Shown: positions 24,645 to 32,982, counted from the stretch's first letter. The stretch: DNA of 64,000 bases from Bradyrhizobium sp. 1(2017) (GCF_011602485.2 NZ_CP050022.2:744001-808000); one strand, 5' to 3'. Numbers and translations: made by a program. Notes: generated from the sequence alone by a model not told the origin.

Positions 24645-24718
24645 TCGACTACCTCTCACTTTTGCGTCTCACTCGACGCACTGGTTTCGATGTTAGCGCC
24701 TCACGAAATCATCATTCC

Positions 24719-25177
24719 TCAGCCGAACGGGCCGATGTCGAACACCATGCTCACGATCGCGGCGACGCCGACGAGCAGAAGGATCACGGCGGTCATCAGC
24801 GTCAGCGAGACCGGGAAACTGCTTTCTGCGTGGATCAGCCCGTCCGACGCCATGGCCTTCCGCTCCTCCCGCAGCTGGACCATGAACTGCAGGTGATAGA
24901 TCAGGCCGCCGATCAGCATCAGAATGCCCAGCGCGACCAGCGTCAGCCCGAAATTCTTCGCCGGCGCGCCGTGCGTGATGATGTTCTGGTCACGCAGCTT
25001 TCCGAAGACCTGGAAGATCGTGAAGCCGAACGAGATCAGCGAGAGCGACGTGCGGATCACCGACATGAGGGTGCGGTCGGCGCTCATCCGCGTGCGCTGG
25101 AACGACATCCCGGTGCGGCGCGACGACAACTCGACCGATATCTGGTCGGAGGCGGACTTGGACGTTACGCTTTCCAT
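24719..25177 (-). CDS. DUF202/YidH-like small membrane protein
   Basis: A 152-residue protein with three hydrophobic helices after a polar N-terminal part: SLSLISFGFTIFQVFGKL, FGLTLVALGILMLIGGLIYH and LTLMTAVILLLVGVAAIVSM. The segment RTRMSADRTLMSVIRTSLSLI is characteristic of DUF202 (shown in part: RTLMSVIRTSLSLI). The ATG at 25177 has GGAGG about 9 bases upstream. It sits between a second small membrane protein and the arylsulfatase in one operon. The role is unknown; membrane localisation is clear. Confidence 0.82.
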   Translation of the reverse strand: MESVTSKSASDQISVELSSRRTGMSFQRTRMSADRTLMSVIRTSLSLISFGFTIFQVFGKLRDQNIITHGAPAKNFGLTLVALGILMLIGGLIYHLQFMVQLREERKAMASDGLIHAESSFPVSLTLMTAVILLLVGVAAIVSMVFDIGPFG

Positions 25178-25200
25178 GATCGAGCGCCTCCGGACGACAT

Positions 25201-25701
25201 CTATGCGCCCTCTTTCCGCCCAAGCCACCATGAGGCGACCCGTTCGACGATCCATCTGAAGACGAAATACGGAATGACCGCGAGCAGAAGGGCCATCATC
25301 AGCGCCTCCACGGGGTAGAAGCGGTCGAGCGCCTTGAACTGGTAGATCACGTCCATGCTGATGCCGAGCAGCATCACGCGGGCGATGGAGGCGAGACCTT
25401 CGCGAAGCCGGCCGGCGGGTGCGCTCCTGTCCCACCACGCCGACCAGAAGAAGGATTTGTGGCCGAGCCGGGTGTCCCGGATCCCGTCCGGGACAGCCGC
25501 GATCAGCGCCATCGTCGGCTGCAGGTAGAAGCGGAACGACATTGGCCCGTGGACACGCTCGAAGATGTCCGCCCAGAACCGGCGATGGATCTCGACCGAC
25601 CATCCATACCGATAGGCTCCGAGGGCAAGCAGCACCGCCGCCAGCGCGAGGGCCAGCCAGCTCAGGATCCGCGAGAAATCGATTGGCTGCGCCACCGTCA
25701 T
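25201..25701 (-). CDS. Small membrane protein of the sulfatase operon
   Basis: A 166-residue protein with at least three transmembrane helices: near the N-terminus (ILSWLALALAAVLLALGAY), in the middle (ARVMLLGISMDVIYQFKAL) and near the C-terminus (ALMMALLLAVIPYFVFRWIV). The ATG at 25701 overlaps the stop of the FGE gene as ATGA, which fixes the start and shows coupling. No named family is recognised with certainty. Position between FGE and the arylsulfatase suggests a role tied to sulfatase activity or transport of its substrate or product. Confidence 0.72.
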   Translation of the reverse strand: MTVAQPIDFSRILSWLALALAAVLLALGAYRYGWSVEIHRRFWADIFERVHGPMSFRFYLQPTMALIAAVPDGIRDTRLGHKSFFWSAWWDRSAPAGRLREGLASIARVMLLGISMDVIYQFKALDRFYPVEALMMALLLAVIPYFVFRWIVERVASWWLGRKEGA

Positions 25702-26660
25702 CGGCTGCTCCGCTTGACGCAGCGGAATCCGAGGTGGCTGGTCGAGGTATCGATGGGTTCGGCGTGGCGGGCCGCAGGGCGATAGCGGCGGCAGTAGTTG
25801 GGCGCGCACAGATGCGAGCCGCCCTTGATGACCTTGCGCGGGATCCGGATTGCCGGCTGATTCGGGTCGAGGCTCGCTTCCTCACGACCGCCGCGCGGAT
25901 TCTCCGGAATGCAGCAGGCCTTCGGCGCATCGGCTTCGTGTTTTTGCGAATACCAGTCCGACGTCCACTCCCAGACGTTCCCGATCATGTCGTGCACGCC
26001 GTGCCCGTTCGGCGGAAACGCCGTGACGGGCGAAGTGCGCTCATAGCCGTCTTCGTTCAGGTTCTGCCGTGGGAATTCGCCCTGCCAGGTGTTGGCCAGG
26101 TGGACACCGCCAGGCGTGAACTCCGCGCCCCAGGCGAACTCGGCGCCCTCGAGGCCGCCCCGCGCGGCGAACTCCCATTCCGCTTCGGTCGGCAGATCCT
26201 TGCCCGCCCATCGCGCGTAGGCCAGCGCGTCGGCGTGCGACACGTGGACGACCGGATGGTCGTCGAGGTCCTTGATGTTGCTCTTCGGTCCGTACGGACG
26301 GCGCCAGTTGGCCCCCTTCAGGAAGCTCCACCACTGGCTCCAGTCGTGCAAATTCGTGACGCGCTTAGGCGGCGAGAACACCAGCGAGCCCGCGAAGATC
26401 ATGCCGGGCAGCGCGCCTGGGTAATCCTTGGGGTCCGGTACGATCTGCGCGGTGGTGACATGCCCCGTCGCGTTGACGAATTCCTTGAACTGGCGATTGG
26501 TAACGGGCGTGCGGTCGATCCAGAATCCGTCGACGGTCACCCGATGGCTGGGGGCCTCCTCCGGATAATGATGGTCCGAGCCCATGCGGAAGGTGCCGCC
26601 GGCGAGCCAGAGCATGCCGGCGAATTCTCTCGGAGGATGATCGGTCAACCGGATCGTCAT
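25698..26660 (-). CDS. Formylglycine-generating enzyme (SUMF1/EgtB-type fold)
   Basis: A 320-residue FGE that oxidises the sulfatase active-site Cys to formylglycine using copper and O2. Landmarks are FRMGSDHHYPEEAPSH near the N-terminus, LPTEAEWEFAARGG, GNVWEWTSDWY, and the C-terminal GGSHLCAPNYCRRYRPAAR with the active-site pair Cys285/Cys290. The signature GFRC lies at the end. There is no export signal, so it acts on cytoplasmic sulfatase. It is probably the first long gene of the six-gene sulfatase operon and overlaps the next gene by four bases. Confidence 0.93.
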   Translation of the reverse strand: MTIRLTDHPPREFAGMLWLAGGTFRMGSDHHYPEEAPSHRVTVDGFWIDRTPVTNRQFKEFVNATGHVTTAQIVPDPKDYPGALPGMIFAGSLVFSPPKRVTNLHDWSQWWSFLKGANWRRPYGPKSNIKDLDDHPVVHVSHADALAYARWAGKDLPTEAEWEFAARGGLEGAEFAWGAEFTPGGVHLANTWQGEFPRQNLNEDGYERTSPVTAFPPNGHGVHDMIGNVWEWTSDWYSQKHEADAPKACCIPENPRGGREEASLDPNQPAIRIPRKVIKGGSHLCAPNYCRRYRPAARHAEPIDTSTSHLGFRCVKRSSR

Positions 26661-26677
26661 CGCACCGTCCCTGGCCG

Positions 26678-26785
26678 CTACTGAGGCGCCGAAAGCGCCG
26701 GAACGCTTGGGACTACAAGGCAGAGGGCGAGAGCGATGGACTCGGCGAAAATCGTGGAAGCGTGACGCGTCGGGATCTTCGGCAT
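26678..26785 (-). CDS. 35-residue hydrophobic peptide upstream of FGE
   Basis: A short frame with an excellent ribosome-binding site (GGAGG 5 bases before ATG 26785) encodes a peptide with a basic start (MPKIPTRH), a hydrophobic core (IALALCLVVPSVPAL) and an Ala-x-Ala-like end. It resembles a bare signal peptide. It ends 17 bases before FGE. It could be a small membrane or secreted peptide, a translational leader for the operon, or what remains of a secreted protein gene. Confidence 0.4.
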   Translation of the reverse strand: MPKIPTRHASTIFAESIALALCLVVPSVPALSAPQ

Positions 26786-27265
26786 TCGGTCCTCCGTCGT
26801 GATCGACGTATGTTTTTTCTTTGTGTACGACCGAAACCGTCCGCCAACGCTTTTGCGTCGTCGTCGTCGCGCCGTCGATGAGATGACTTCAGATTTCTGG
26901 TCAATCTTCGCAGCGAAGTCAGTCAAACCGGCGCATTGATCGGCGCACTCGGATCGATCGCGGTCGAGCGCGCCCGATTACGGCATTCTGCCTGCCTACA
27001 TCATCACCTTCTCTCTGCGGCAAGCCGCTTGCGAAGGAACACGCTGACGTTGAATGTCTGCTTGGCGAGAGGCTAGGACGATTAGCATAGGTTGGCAATA
27101 GTCTCGGAAGATGCGCGTGGCCAGGCAGGACCTACCTGAGGGCTTGTCTCCGGATCAGGCGACCCTCGAAATAACGACGTGGTGAAATCCATCGGTCATT
27201 TACCCCGAGTGCCGGCTCGACTGAACCTGCGCCAACAAACCACGGTCCGAACCCGCGGCCGGCGA
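26786..27265. other. Intergenic region, promoter side of the sulfatase operon
   Basis: No convincing gene is seen over these 480 bases. The part nearest 26786 should contain the leftward promoter of the sulfatase operon. The part nearest 27265 is downstream of the channel gene, which is also transcribed leftward. Longer frames crossing this stretch are Arg-rich shadows. Confidence 0.5.
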
Positions 27266-28276
27266 TCAAGGGAGCAGGGGTGCCTCCATAGTGCCAAGAT
27301 GCTCGGCCGCGGCACGCACCCGGCCAGCGTGCTTTCGCCGCCGGTCCGCGAACTCCGCTGCGTCGACCGGCAAACGCAGCTTGTAGCCAGCCGCCTTCAA
27401 GCGGGCGCAGACCCGAGGCACTGCCCCAGCGGTGGTGTCGTCGGATTTCGGCTCGAGGCCGATCAGTCCATTCAGATCGTCTATGAGGCGCAATCCTTCG
27501 CTTCGGAGCAGGATCGCCAGCGCTCGGCTCTCGCGGTCGTCGATCAGCAGTTCGAAAATCAGTGCGAGGTCCATCATGGCTCCGAGCGTTGCAGGCCAGC
27601 CCGACCCCACGCCGACGGATCGGAAGTAGATTAGCGAAGGATGGGAAGCGTGGCTCTGCAGGACGGTCGCGCACCAATCCCCTCCTCTGTAGAGCACGCG
27701 TCTGATCTCCTCCGGAGAGTCGAGGTCGGCATAACGCTCCAGCAGTCCGAGAGCCGAGGGCGGCTGACCCGCAGCCGTCGTAAGTTTGAGAATTCCGGCA
27801 TCGCGGCGGGAAATGCCTTCTTGCACCTGGAGCAGGTATGTGACGGCCATCGTCAGGACCGAAAGGCCCGAAAGGCCGGCCAGGACTAGGACCCAGCGGG
27901 CCGGACCGTGGGCCTCGATGCCGCTCAGTCCCACCGTGCACAACGCGCTTCCGACGATGAACAGTGCCTCCTGGAAATCGGCTGGCGGCGCGAACCAATC
28001 GCCCAGCGCATGCGCGATGAGGCCGAAGCCCAGCCACAGAAGGACCATCCAGATCAGGAAGGAGCCCATGAGGATCGCCGGCGCAAAGCTGGTGGAGACC
28101 CCGTTCTTGCCGCGGCGGGCCCACTTCCAAATCGGAAGTGTGACGACGAGCAGGCGACGCGCCACGCGCAGCGCGCCCCGGCTTTCTCCCGGCACGACCA
28201 CGGTATCGAATACGTCTCGAAGGGCAAAGACGACAAGGACAATGCCCGCGGCGATCTCGATCGCGTGTACGATCAT
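27266..28276 (-). CDS. Ion channel protein (two-TM K+ channel-like)
   Basis: A 336-residue membrane protein. An N-terminal helix (MIVHAIEIAAGIVLVVFAL) is followed by a basic loop, a second long helix (ILMGSFLIWMVLLWLGFGL), a pore-loop-like segment GSALCTVGLSG and a third helix (VLVLAGLSGLSVLTMAVTYL). The remaining roughly 170 residues are soluble and helical. TVGLS takes the place of the TVGYG potassium filter, so selectivity is uncertain. This architecture matches the potassium-channel-family proteins annotated in Bradyrhizobium relatives. The gene is divergent from the DnaQ-like exonuclease. Confidence 0.72.
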   Translation of the reverse strand: MIVHAIEIAAGIVLVVFALRDVFDTVVVPGESRGALRVARRLLVVTLPIWKWARRGKNGVSTSFAPAILMGSFLIWMVLLWLGFGLIAHALGDWFAPPADFQEALFIVGSALCTVGLSGIEAHGPARWVLVLAGLSGLSVLTMAVTYLLQVQEGISRRDAGILKLTTAAGQPPSALGLLERYADLDSPEEIRRVLYRGGDWCATVLQSHASHPSLIYFRSVGVGSGWPATLGAMMDLALIFELLIDDRESRALAILLRSEGLRLIDDLNGLIGLEPKSDDTTAGAVPRVCARLKAAGYKLRLPVDAAEFADRRRKHAGRVRAAAEHLGTMEAPLLP

Positions 28277-28467
28277 CGGCCCCCAACCGCAAAGTATTCC
28301 GGTCGTTCCAACGAGTGCGTTCGGTCTGCAGCAGTTGAAACGGACCGGGACCCCTCAATCCGGTCCAGACCATCGAAAAGGCCGTGAATCGCTCGAAATG
28401 CTGGTACCTCGTCGAGCTTTTGTGTGCGAGATACGCATGCCCGCTCGACCCAAAACCTCCGGACGCG

Positions 28468-29364
28468 ATGCTATCGATCCTGCCAGATTTGGAGGCCATG
28501 GCCGAGGCGCTGAGCCGATCGGCCGACTACCGGGTGCTGCGCCGCCTGGCGCCGCGTCTCCCCTCGTCCCCGGCGGCCGGACAGGAGACCAGGGTCGGCA
28601 TACTGCTGGACACCGAGACCACCGGACTTGATCACGCCAGGGACGAGATCATTGAGCTCGGGATGGTCAAATTCGACTACACGCCCGACGGCCGCATCGC
28701 CGTCGTCCGGGACACGTTTTCCGCCTTCAACGAGCCATCCGCCCCGATTCCGCCTGAGGTGACGGCGCTCACGGGCATCACCGACGAGATGGTGGCCGGC
28801 CATAGGATCGACGAGGCCGCGGTGAACGCCTTCGTGGACGGCGCGGTGATCTCCATCGCGCACAACGCGGGCTTCGATCGCAAATTCGCGGAGCGGTACT
28901 GGCCGGTCTTCGAAGGCATGGCCTGGGGCTGCAGCGCGACGGAGGTCGATTGGCGAAAGCACGGTTTCGCAGGCGCGCAACTCGCCTACCTTCTGAACGG
29001 CGCCGGATATTTCCACCAGGCCCACCGGGCCGTCGACGATTGCCATGCCCTACTCGAAATCTTGGACTTCGTCCTGCCCACGACTGGCGCGCCGGCGCTC
29101 GCGCTCCTGCTGGAGACGGCCCGGAAGCCGACGGTGCGCGTCTGGGCCGAGCAGTCGCCGTTCGAGCTCAAGGATTCGTTGAAGAAGCGCGGATACCGAT
29201 GGAATGATGGCAGCGACGGTCGGCCGAAGTCCTGGCACGTCGACGTCTGCGAGACCGCGCTCGACGACGAGCTCACGTTCCTGCGAACCGAGATCTACCT
29301 GCGGGAAGTCGAGCCCCGGCTGCAGACGCTGACGGCCTTCAACCGCTTCTCCTCGAGAGTCTGA
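28468..29364 (+). CDS. DnaQ-like 3'-5' exonuclease (DEDDh)
   Basis: A protein of 298 residues from ATG 28468. The exonuclease core carries all acidic motifs: ExoI LLDTETTGLDHARDEIIE, ExoII SIAHNAGFDRKF, and ExoIII with HRAVDDCHALLE, in which His and Asp are catalytic. A C-terminal extension of about 100 residues (SPFELKDSLKKRGYRWNDG) is an add-on seen in a subset of these enzymes and may bind nucleic acid. The start is uncertain: the frame opens at 28384, and ATG 28498 has GGAGG very close to it. It is not an obvious polymerase subunit; a DNA repair or turnover role is likely. Confidence 0.85.
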   Translation: MLSILPDLEAMAEALSRSADYRVLRRLAPRLPSSPAAGQETRVGILLDTETTGLDHARDEIIELGMVKFDYTPDGRIAVVRDTFSAFNEPSAPIPPEVTALTGITDEMVAGHRIDEAAVNAFVDGAVISIAHNAGFDRKFAERYWPVFEGMAWGCSATEVDWRKHGFAGAQLAYLLNGAGYFHQAHRAVDDCHALLEILDFVLPTTGAPALALLLETARKPTVRVWAEQSPFELKDSLKKRGYRWNDGSDGRPKSWHVDVCETALDDELTFLRTEIYLREVEPRLQTLTAFNRFSSRV

Positions 29365-29377
29365 TCGCTTGGGACCC

Positions 29378-29401
29378 AGGTCCGAAGTGAACCTCGGTCC
29401 T
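29378..29401. terminator. Hairpin between convergent genes
   Basis: AGGtCCGA at 29378-29385 pairs with TCGGtCCT at 29394-29401, an 8-bp stem with one T-T mismatch and an 8-base loop. It lies just after the exonuclease stop and touches the stop codon of the DUF3606 gene on the other strand. It could stop transcription from either side, but no T-run follows. Confidence 0.35.
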
Positions 29402-29586
29402 CAACGTCCGAGGCGCTTCTCGACCTTCTTGCGAGAGTTGCCGACTTTCTTCACGGTCTTCTTCACCGCAGCGGCCGAGCGGCCGGTCTTCTTGGCTTCG
29501 TAAGCGACTTCGTACTTCTGCCCGCCGGCAACACGGGCCCGGTCCTGCTTGCGTCCCCGCGTGGTCTTCTTCGCTGCCTTTGCCAT
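29401..29586 (-). CDS. DUF3606 small basic protein
   Basis: A 61-residue, highly basic protein. The start at 29586 is set by AAGGAG six bases upstream; a longer frame to 29619 would swallow that site. The core (QKYEVAYEAKKTGRSAAAV, then KKVGNSRKKVEKRLG) is the DUF3606 signature found throughout Rhizobiales. These proteins are often linked to general stress regulation, and a DNA-binding role is suspected from charge, but neither is shown here. It converges with the DnaQ-like gene and diverges from the DNA ligase. Confidence 0.85.
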   Translation of the reverse strand: MAKAAKKTTRGRKQDRARVAGGQKYEVAYEAKKTGRSAAAVKKTVKKVGNSRKKVEKRLGR

Positions 29587-29697
29587 GGTCGGCTCCTTCA
29601 TTGAATGATGTCGGAGCAACGTTACTAGGATTCACTAGTTCCGGAACGATTCCGCATGTGTCACCTTGAATCACGTTTGTTGCGTGGAGTTCTGTCC

Positions 29698-30615
29698 GTG
29701 GCGTTCGCGCGTAAGAAGCCGGGTATCGGCGTCAAGGCACCGTTCCCGAATTTCGTGGAGCCGGCCCTGGCATCCTCGATCGATAGGGTGCCGTCCGGAT
29801 CCCGATGGATTCACGAAATCAAGTTCGACGGCTATCGGGTGCAGGTTCATCTGCACAATCAGGCGGTCAAGGTCTTCACTCGGCGGGGCCACGACTGGAC
29901 CAACCGCTTCAAGAAGGTTGCTCAGGACGCTTGGCACATCAAGTGCGGCTCGGCGATCTTGGATGGCGAGATCGTCGTGCCGGCGGCCGACGGCACTACC
30001 GACTTCTCGGTCCTGCAGAACGAGCTCAAGGGCAGTTCGAAGCGCATCGTCCTGGTCGCCTTCGATCTCCTCTACATGAATGGTCGCGACCTGCGGAAGC
30101 TGCCGCTCCTCCAGCGGAAAGCGGAGCTCAAGAAGATCATCTCGGGCACCGACGTTCAGTTCAGCGAGAGCTTCGAGATCGAGGGCCCGGATATATTCGC
30201 GCACGCCTGCAAGGTCGGCTTGGAGGGCGTGGTCTCCAAGGTGCGCGACAGCGTGTACGCCAGCGGCCGCGGCAACAGCTGGGTGAAGAAGACCTGCGCG
30301 CAGCGGGAGACGCTGACGATCGCAGGCTTCGCCTTGGATGGCACCAAGTGGGATGGCCTTTACGTCGGCCGGCGCAAGGGCGGCGATCTCGTCTACGCCG
30401 GCAAGGTCGACCACGGCTTCGACAAGACCTCGACCGCGGAGCTCCGGAGACGGCTCGAGCCTCTCGTCCGCAAGACGCAGCCCTACGCCAAGCGAATCGC
30501 CCACAAAGGCGTCTGGGTCGAGCCAAAGCTGCTCGCTGAGATCGAGTACCGCGCAAAGTCGGCGGAAGGGAGGGTCCGGCACCCGTTCTTCAAAGGACTG
30601 CGCGAGGACCTCTGA
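29698..30615 (+). CDS. Stand-alone ATP-dependent DNA ligase (LigD ligase-domain type)
   Basis: About 305 residues from GTG 29698, which has GGAG 8 bases upstream; the frame is open to 29656. The adenylation motif is WIHEIKFDGYR, in which Lys is the AMP acceptor. Other nucleotidyltransferase motifs are ILDGEIVVP, LVAFDLLYMNG, EGVVSKVRDS and SWVKKTCAQRE. An OB-fold follows (GLYVGRRKGGDLVYAGKV). It contains the ligase module only, without the polymerase and phosphoesterase domains of full LigD, and no Ku gene lies nearby. It probably serves nick repair or a backup end-joining route. It is divergent from DUF3606. Confidence 0.9.
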   Translation: MAFARKKPGIGVKAPFPNFVEPALASSIDRVPSGSRWIHEIKFDGYRVQVHLHNQAVKVFTRRGHDWTNRFKKVAQDAWHIKCGSAILDGEIVVPAADGTTDFSVLQNELKGSSKRIVLVAFDLLYMNGRDLRKLPLLQRKAELKKIISGTDVQFSESFEIEGPDIFAHACKVGLEGVVSKVRDSVYASGRGNSWVKKTCAQRETLTIAGFALDGTKWDGLYVGRRKGGDLVYAGKVDHGFDKTSTAELRRRLEPLVRKTQPYAKRIAHKGVWVEPKLLAEIEYRAKSAEGRVRHPFFKGLREDL

Positions 30616-30641
30616 AGGTCATATCTATCCGTGCTCCTGAA

Positions 30642-31826
30642 CTAGTCGCTCGGCACAGGCGAGAGATCGTCTGCACGCAACGAGCCTGAAAGCTTTGCCA
30701 GGTCCGCCTTCTTCCGCTCGGCCCACTGCGAAACATTCTTGGGCCTGTACGACTCGTCGCTCTGCCATCGCTCAAGGACTGAACCGTCGATTGTCTCGTT
30801 GATGGGATTTTCGACGGCCGTACTCGAATCGATCGGATTAGCCCCGATGGGCCGCTGATATTCTCTTTGGAGATACCGGTAGAAACCCCCGAGAAAGCTT
30901 CCGTAGGAATCGATGACGGGCGACCGGATCTTGGGAGAGAATTGGTCGACATCACTGCGAAACGAAAGCCCTTGGGCGGCGGCCCGCTTCATCATCCAGG
31001 CGAACGGCCTCTGGGACAACAGATCGTTGGAATAGCCGCCGCCCACGTTGGCGTGCGCGCCAACGAACCAGCGCTGCTCCGCCTCCGCAAGCGATCGGGG
31101 AGGCCTCGGTTGATCCGCTTTCGGATCCTTAGGAACACTCCTGGTCCATAGAGTAGGTGCGAAATCGGGGCGGTGCTCGTCGATCGCCAGCGCATGCGCC
31201 GCTGCGATATTCGGGGTGCGAAGGCTGGTGTTGAGAAACGAGTGGCTTTTCTTGAAGCGGCTGATGCCCATGGGAACGCCGAGGGATCCGACGGTGTCGA
31301 ACACCCCCAGGAATTTGATGTTCACGAAACGCGAGTACCGGACCAGCCATTCCTCCTCCAAGGTGGGGTTCTTCGGAGGGTGGTTCAGAAGGCGTTCGAT
31401 CGAGGGCACCGTCAATCCAAGGCGGTAGCGATCGTAAAGCTGCTTGATCGACAGTGGCCCGCCTGGCTTCAGCACGCCGCAGCGGGAGACGAAGCCGGAC
31501 AGACTGCGGGCCGTGTAGGATCCCCGGGAAAAACCGAAGATGAAGATGTCGTCGCCGTCGTTGTAATTCTCGACCAGCCATTGATAGGTTTCGAGGAGTA
31601 TGTCGTCGATGCCAACGCCGAACATCCCGCCGCGCACTTTGCTGCCGACCTGTGTTCCAAGGCCGGCGTTGTAGTAGATCGACTGCCGGACCTGGTCCGC
31701 CCCAACGGGAGCGGCAAGTGCGCGGAGCCGCCAGACGTTCGTGTTGTCGTTGGTCGTATTCCAGGTGCCATCGAGGAAGAGTGCTATCCGCTTCTTAGGC
31801 TGTTCGCCTGCCAATTCGCCGGTCAT
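30642..31826 (-). CDS. DUF2235 alpha/beta hydrolase (Tle1/phospholipase-like)
   Basis: A 394-residue DUF2235 protein, a family that includes T6SS phospholipase effectors of the Tle1 type and many uncharacterised hydrolases. The N-terminal IALFLDGTWNTTNDNTNV and the nucleophile elbow FGFSRGSYTARSLSGF are diagnostic. FLGVFDTVGSLGVP supplies the acid region, and WFVGAHANVGGGY the catalytic His region. The ATG at 31826 has AAGGA six bases upstream. No T6SS, VgrG or immunity gene is present here, so an effector role is not supported by context. Lipid or ester hydrolysis is likely. Confidence 0.87.
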   Translation of the reverse strand: MTGELAGEQPKKRIALFLDGTWNTTNDNTNVWRLRALAAPVGADQVRQSIYYNAGLGTQVGSKVRGGMFGVGIDDILLETYQWLVENYNDGDDIFIFGFSRGSYTARSLSGFVSRCGVLKPGGPLSIKQLYDRYRLGLTVPSIERLLNHPPKNPTLEEEWLVRYSRFVNIKFLGVFDTVGSLGVPMGISRFKKSHSFLNTSLRTPNIAAAHALAIDEHRPDFAPTLWTRSVPKDPKADQPRPPRSLAEAEQRWFVGAHANVGGGYSNDLLSQRPFAWMMKRAAAQGLSFRSDVDQFSPKIRSPVIDSYGSFLGGFYRYLQREYQRPIGANPIDSSTAVENPINETIDGSVLERWQSDESYRPKNVSQWAERKKADLAKLSGSLRADDLSPVPSD

Positions 31827-32204
31827 TCTCAATCCTTTTGGTGAGTAATGGCGGCGATGTTACCTGTAGTTGTGATGATTGGCGAGCGCGGTGCGCTCCC
31901 GGCGCTGGCTCCTCAACAGAAAGACACCGGAGCTACCGATCTTGCCGATCCTGGACTTCATGCCCCTCATCTAGCGGCAAGCTTCCTGACGGGCGGCCGG
32001 GTCTCCTGTCGCCGCGGCCGGCCAGACCCCTCTCGGAGGGATCCACACGCCGGCGACGGCCCTGAGACGCCTCGAAATAGCCTGACGTTGACGCCCTGCC
32101 GGGCCGACCCGGTGGTACACGGCGGTGGTCGCAAACCTTCGCCGGCCCTTCTAGGATTGCCTTGTTTTACGGGCGTTTTGTGGTATCTGCGGCCGTCGGT
32201 TGGG
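31827..32204. other. Intergenic region upstream of DUF2235
   Basis: About 380 bases without a supportable gene. The end nearest 31827 should hold the DUF2235 promoter. Frames crossing this stretch have the Arg/Pro-rich composition of non-coding high-GC DNA. It leads into a tRNA-like remnant at 32205. Confidence 0.4.
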
Positions 32205-32223
32205 AATCCCTCCCTCTCCGCCA
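32205..32223 (+). other. tRNA-Ser 3' end remnant, possible attachment site
   Basis: The 19 bases at 32205-32223 match the end of bacterial serine tRNA genes: the 3' T-arm strand, the acceptor strand CCTCTCC, the discriminator G and the CCA. The rest of the tRNA is not there. Short tRNA 3' ends of this kind are left where integrative elements recombine into tRNA genes. The remnant is flanked by a perfect 9-bp inverted repeat, TTTTACGGG at 32165-32173 and CCCGTAAAA at 32247-32255, and by a small hairpin just downstream. Confidence 0.42.
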
Positions 32224-32230
32224 CAATAAA

Positions 32231-32251
32231 ACGGCTTCGAGAAAGCCCCGT
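32231..32251 (+). terminator. Small hairpin downstream of the tRNA-Ser remnant
   Basis: ACGG-CTT at 32231-32237 pairs with AAG-CCGT at 32243-32251 around a five-base loop, with a two-base bulge. Its position just after a tRNA 3' end fits the leftover terminator of the original tRNA gene. It is weak and is followed by A-rich, not T-rich, sequence on the + strand. Confidence 0.25.
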
Positions 32252-32344
32252 AAAATCAGGTCTTACTGCACGCCAGAAGCGTCTGGTGTAGCCCCCGACG
32301 CCCCTTTTCTCGCACAGCCGGCGACAACTGGCAATGTGCGGTAG

Positions 32345-32650
32345 TCCTATCGTGGAGCGACAGCGGAACCGGCGCCATGAATGGCGCGCCTTCGCGTGAT
32401 CGTCGGCATGTTCGACCGCGGCATCGACCACGGTCGTGCCGGAGGGATGGGCGATGGTGATCGGGCCTTCGCCGGCGTGGGCCATCGGGTTCGCCAGCGT
32501 GCCCTTGATGCGCACCGCGATAGCAAGGAAGTGGCGCCGGTGATCGGGACAGCGCGATGCGGCTGGCCGATCGAGATCATCCGGATGCCAAGCGACATCT
32601 CCGAAGGCTCCAGATGCCGGCCCGACAACGACGTCATTTGGCGCGGTGGG
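32345..32650 (-). pseudogene. Decayed prpF-like isomerase fragment
   Basis: Two minus-strand frames together spell the middle and end of a PrpF-family protein (2-methylaconitate isomerase or oxalomesaconate tautomerase-like). One reads MISIGQPHRAVPITGA. The next, after a frameshift, reads IKGTLANPMAHAGEGPITIA and HPSGTTVVDAAVE. The HPSG motif and the SxGxPHRA...ITGA order are typical of the family. There is no intact start and the frames are interrupted. The assignment is by motif memory and needs an alignment. Confidence 0.45.
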
Positions 32651-32982
32651 GACGAACGTCTGGCGGCGACTCGCCATCGAGGCTGATAAAATTGGCAGAT
32701 CGAACACTTTTTGTGGTCGAGAACCTAGCCGCCGAGCGAACGCCAACGCGAGCAAATCCGGCTATCTGGCACCTCAACCGCGCTCGAATTGTCGGGGCCC
32801 AGCGACCTGGTGGGCGCCGACTGTAGTTGCCGTGGCGGTAAGTTTTTCCATCGCGCCGCCTCCCGTTCCCCGTTCGGCGACACTGAGTTTCAAAGTGGCT
32901 GGCTAGTGTCCCGACAGATGGAACGGCATCTTCCTCTCGTAATGCGGAAGTGATCCGCAGCAATCCTCGAAAGGAACACACA

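Noticed and set aside
23079..24896. 605-residue + strand open frame over the arylsulfatase
   Set aside because: Antisense of the well-supported sulfatase; composition is Arg/Val/Glu/His-biased and no motif is present.
24719..25930. 403-residue version of the DUF202-type protein
   Set aside because: The extra N-terminal part reads through two other genes in the wrong frame; ATG 25177 with GGAGG is the true start.
30642..31826. T6SS effector role for the DUF2235 protein
   Set aside because: No VgrG, PAAR, Hcp or immunity-like neighbour is present, so context does not support it.
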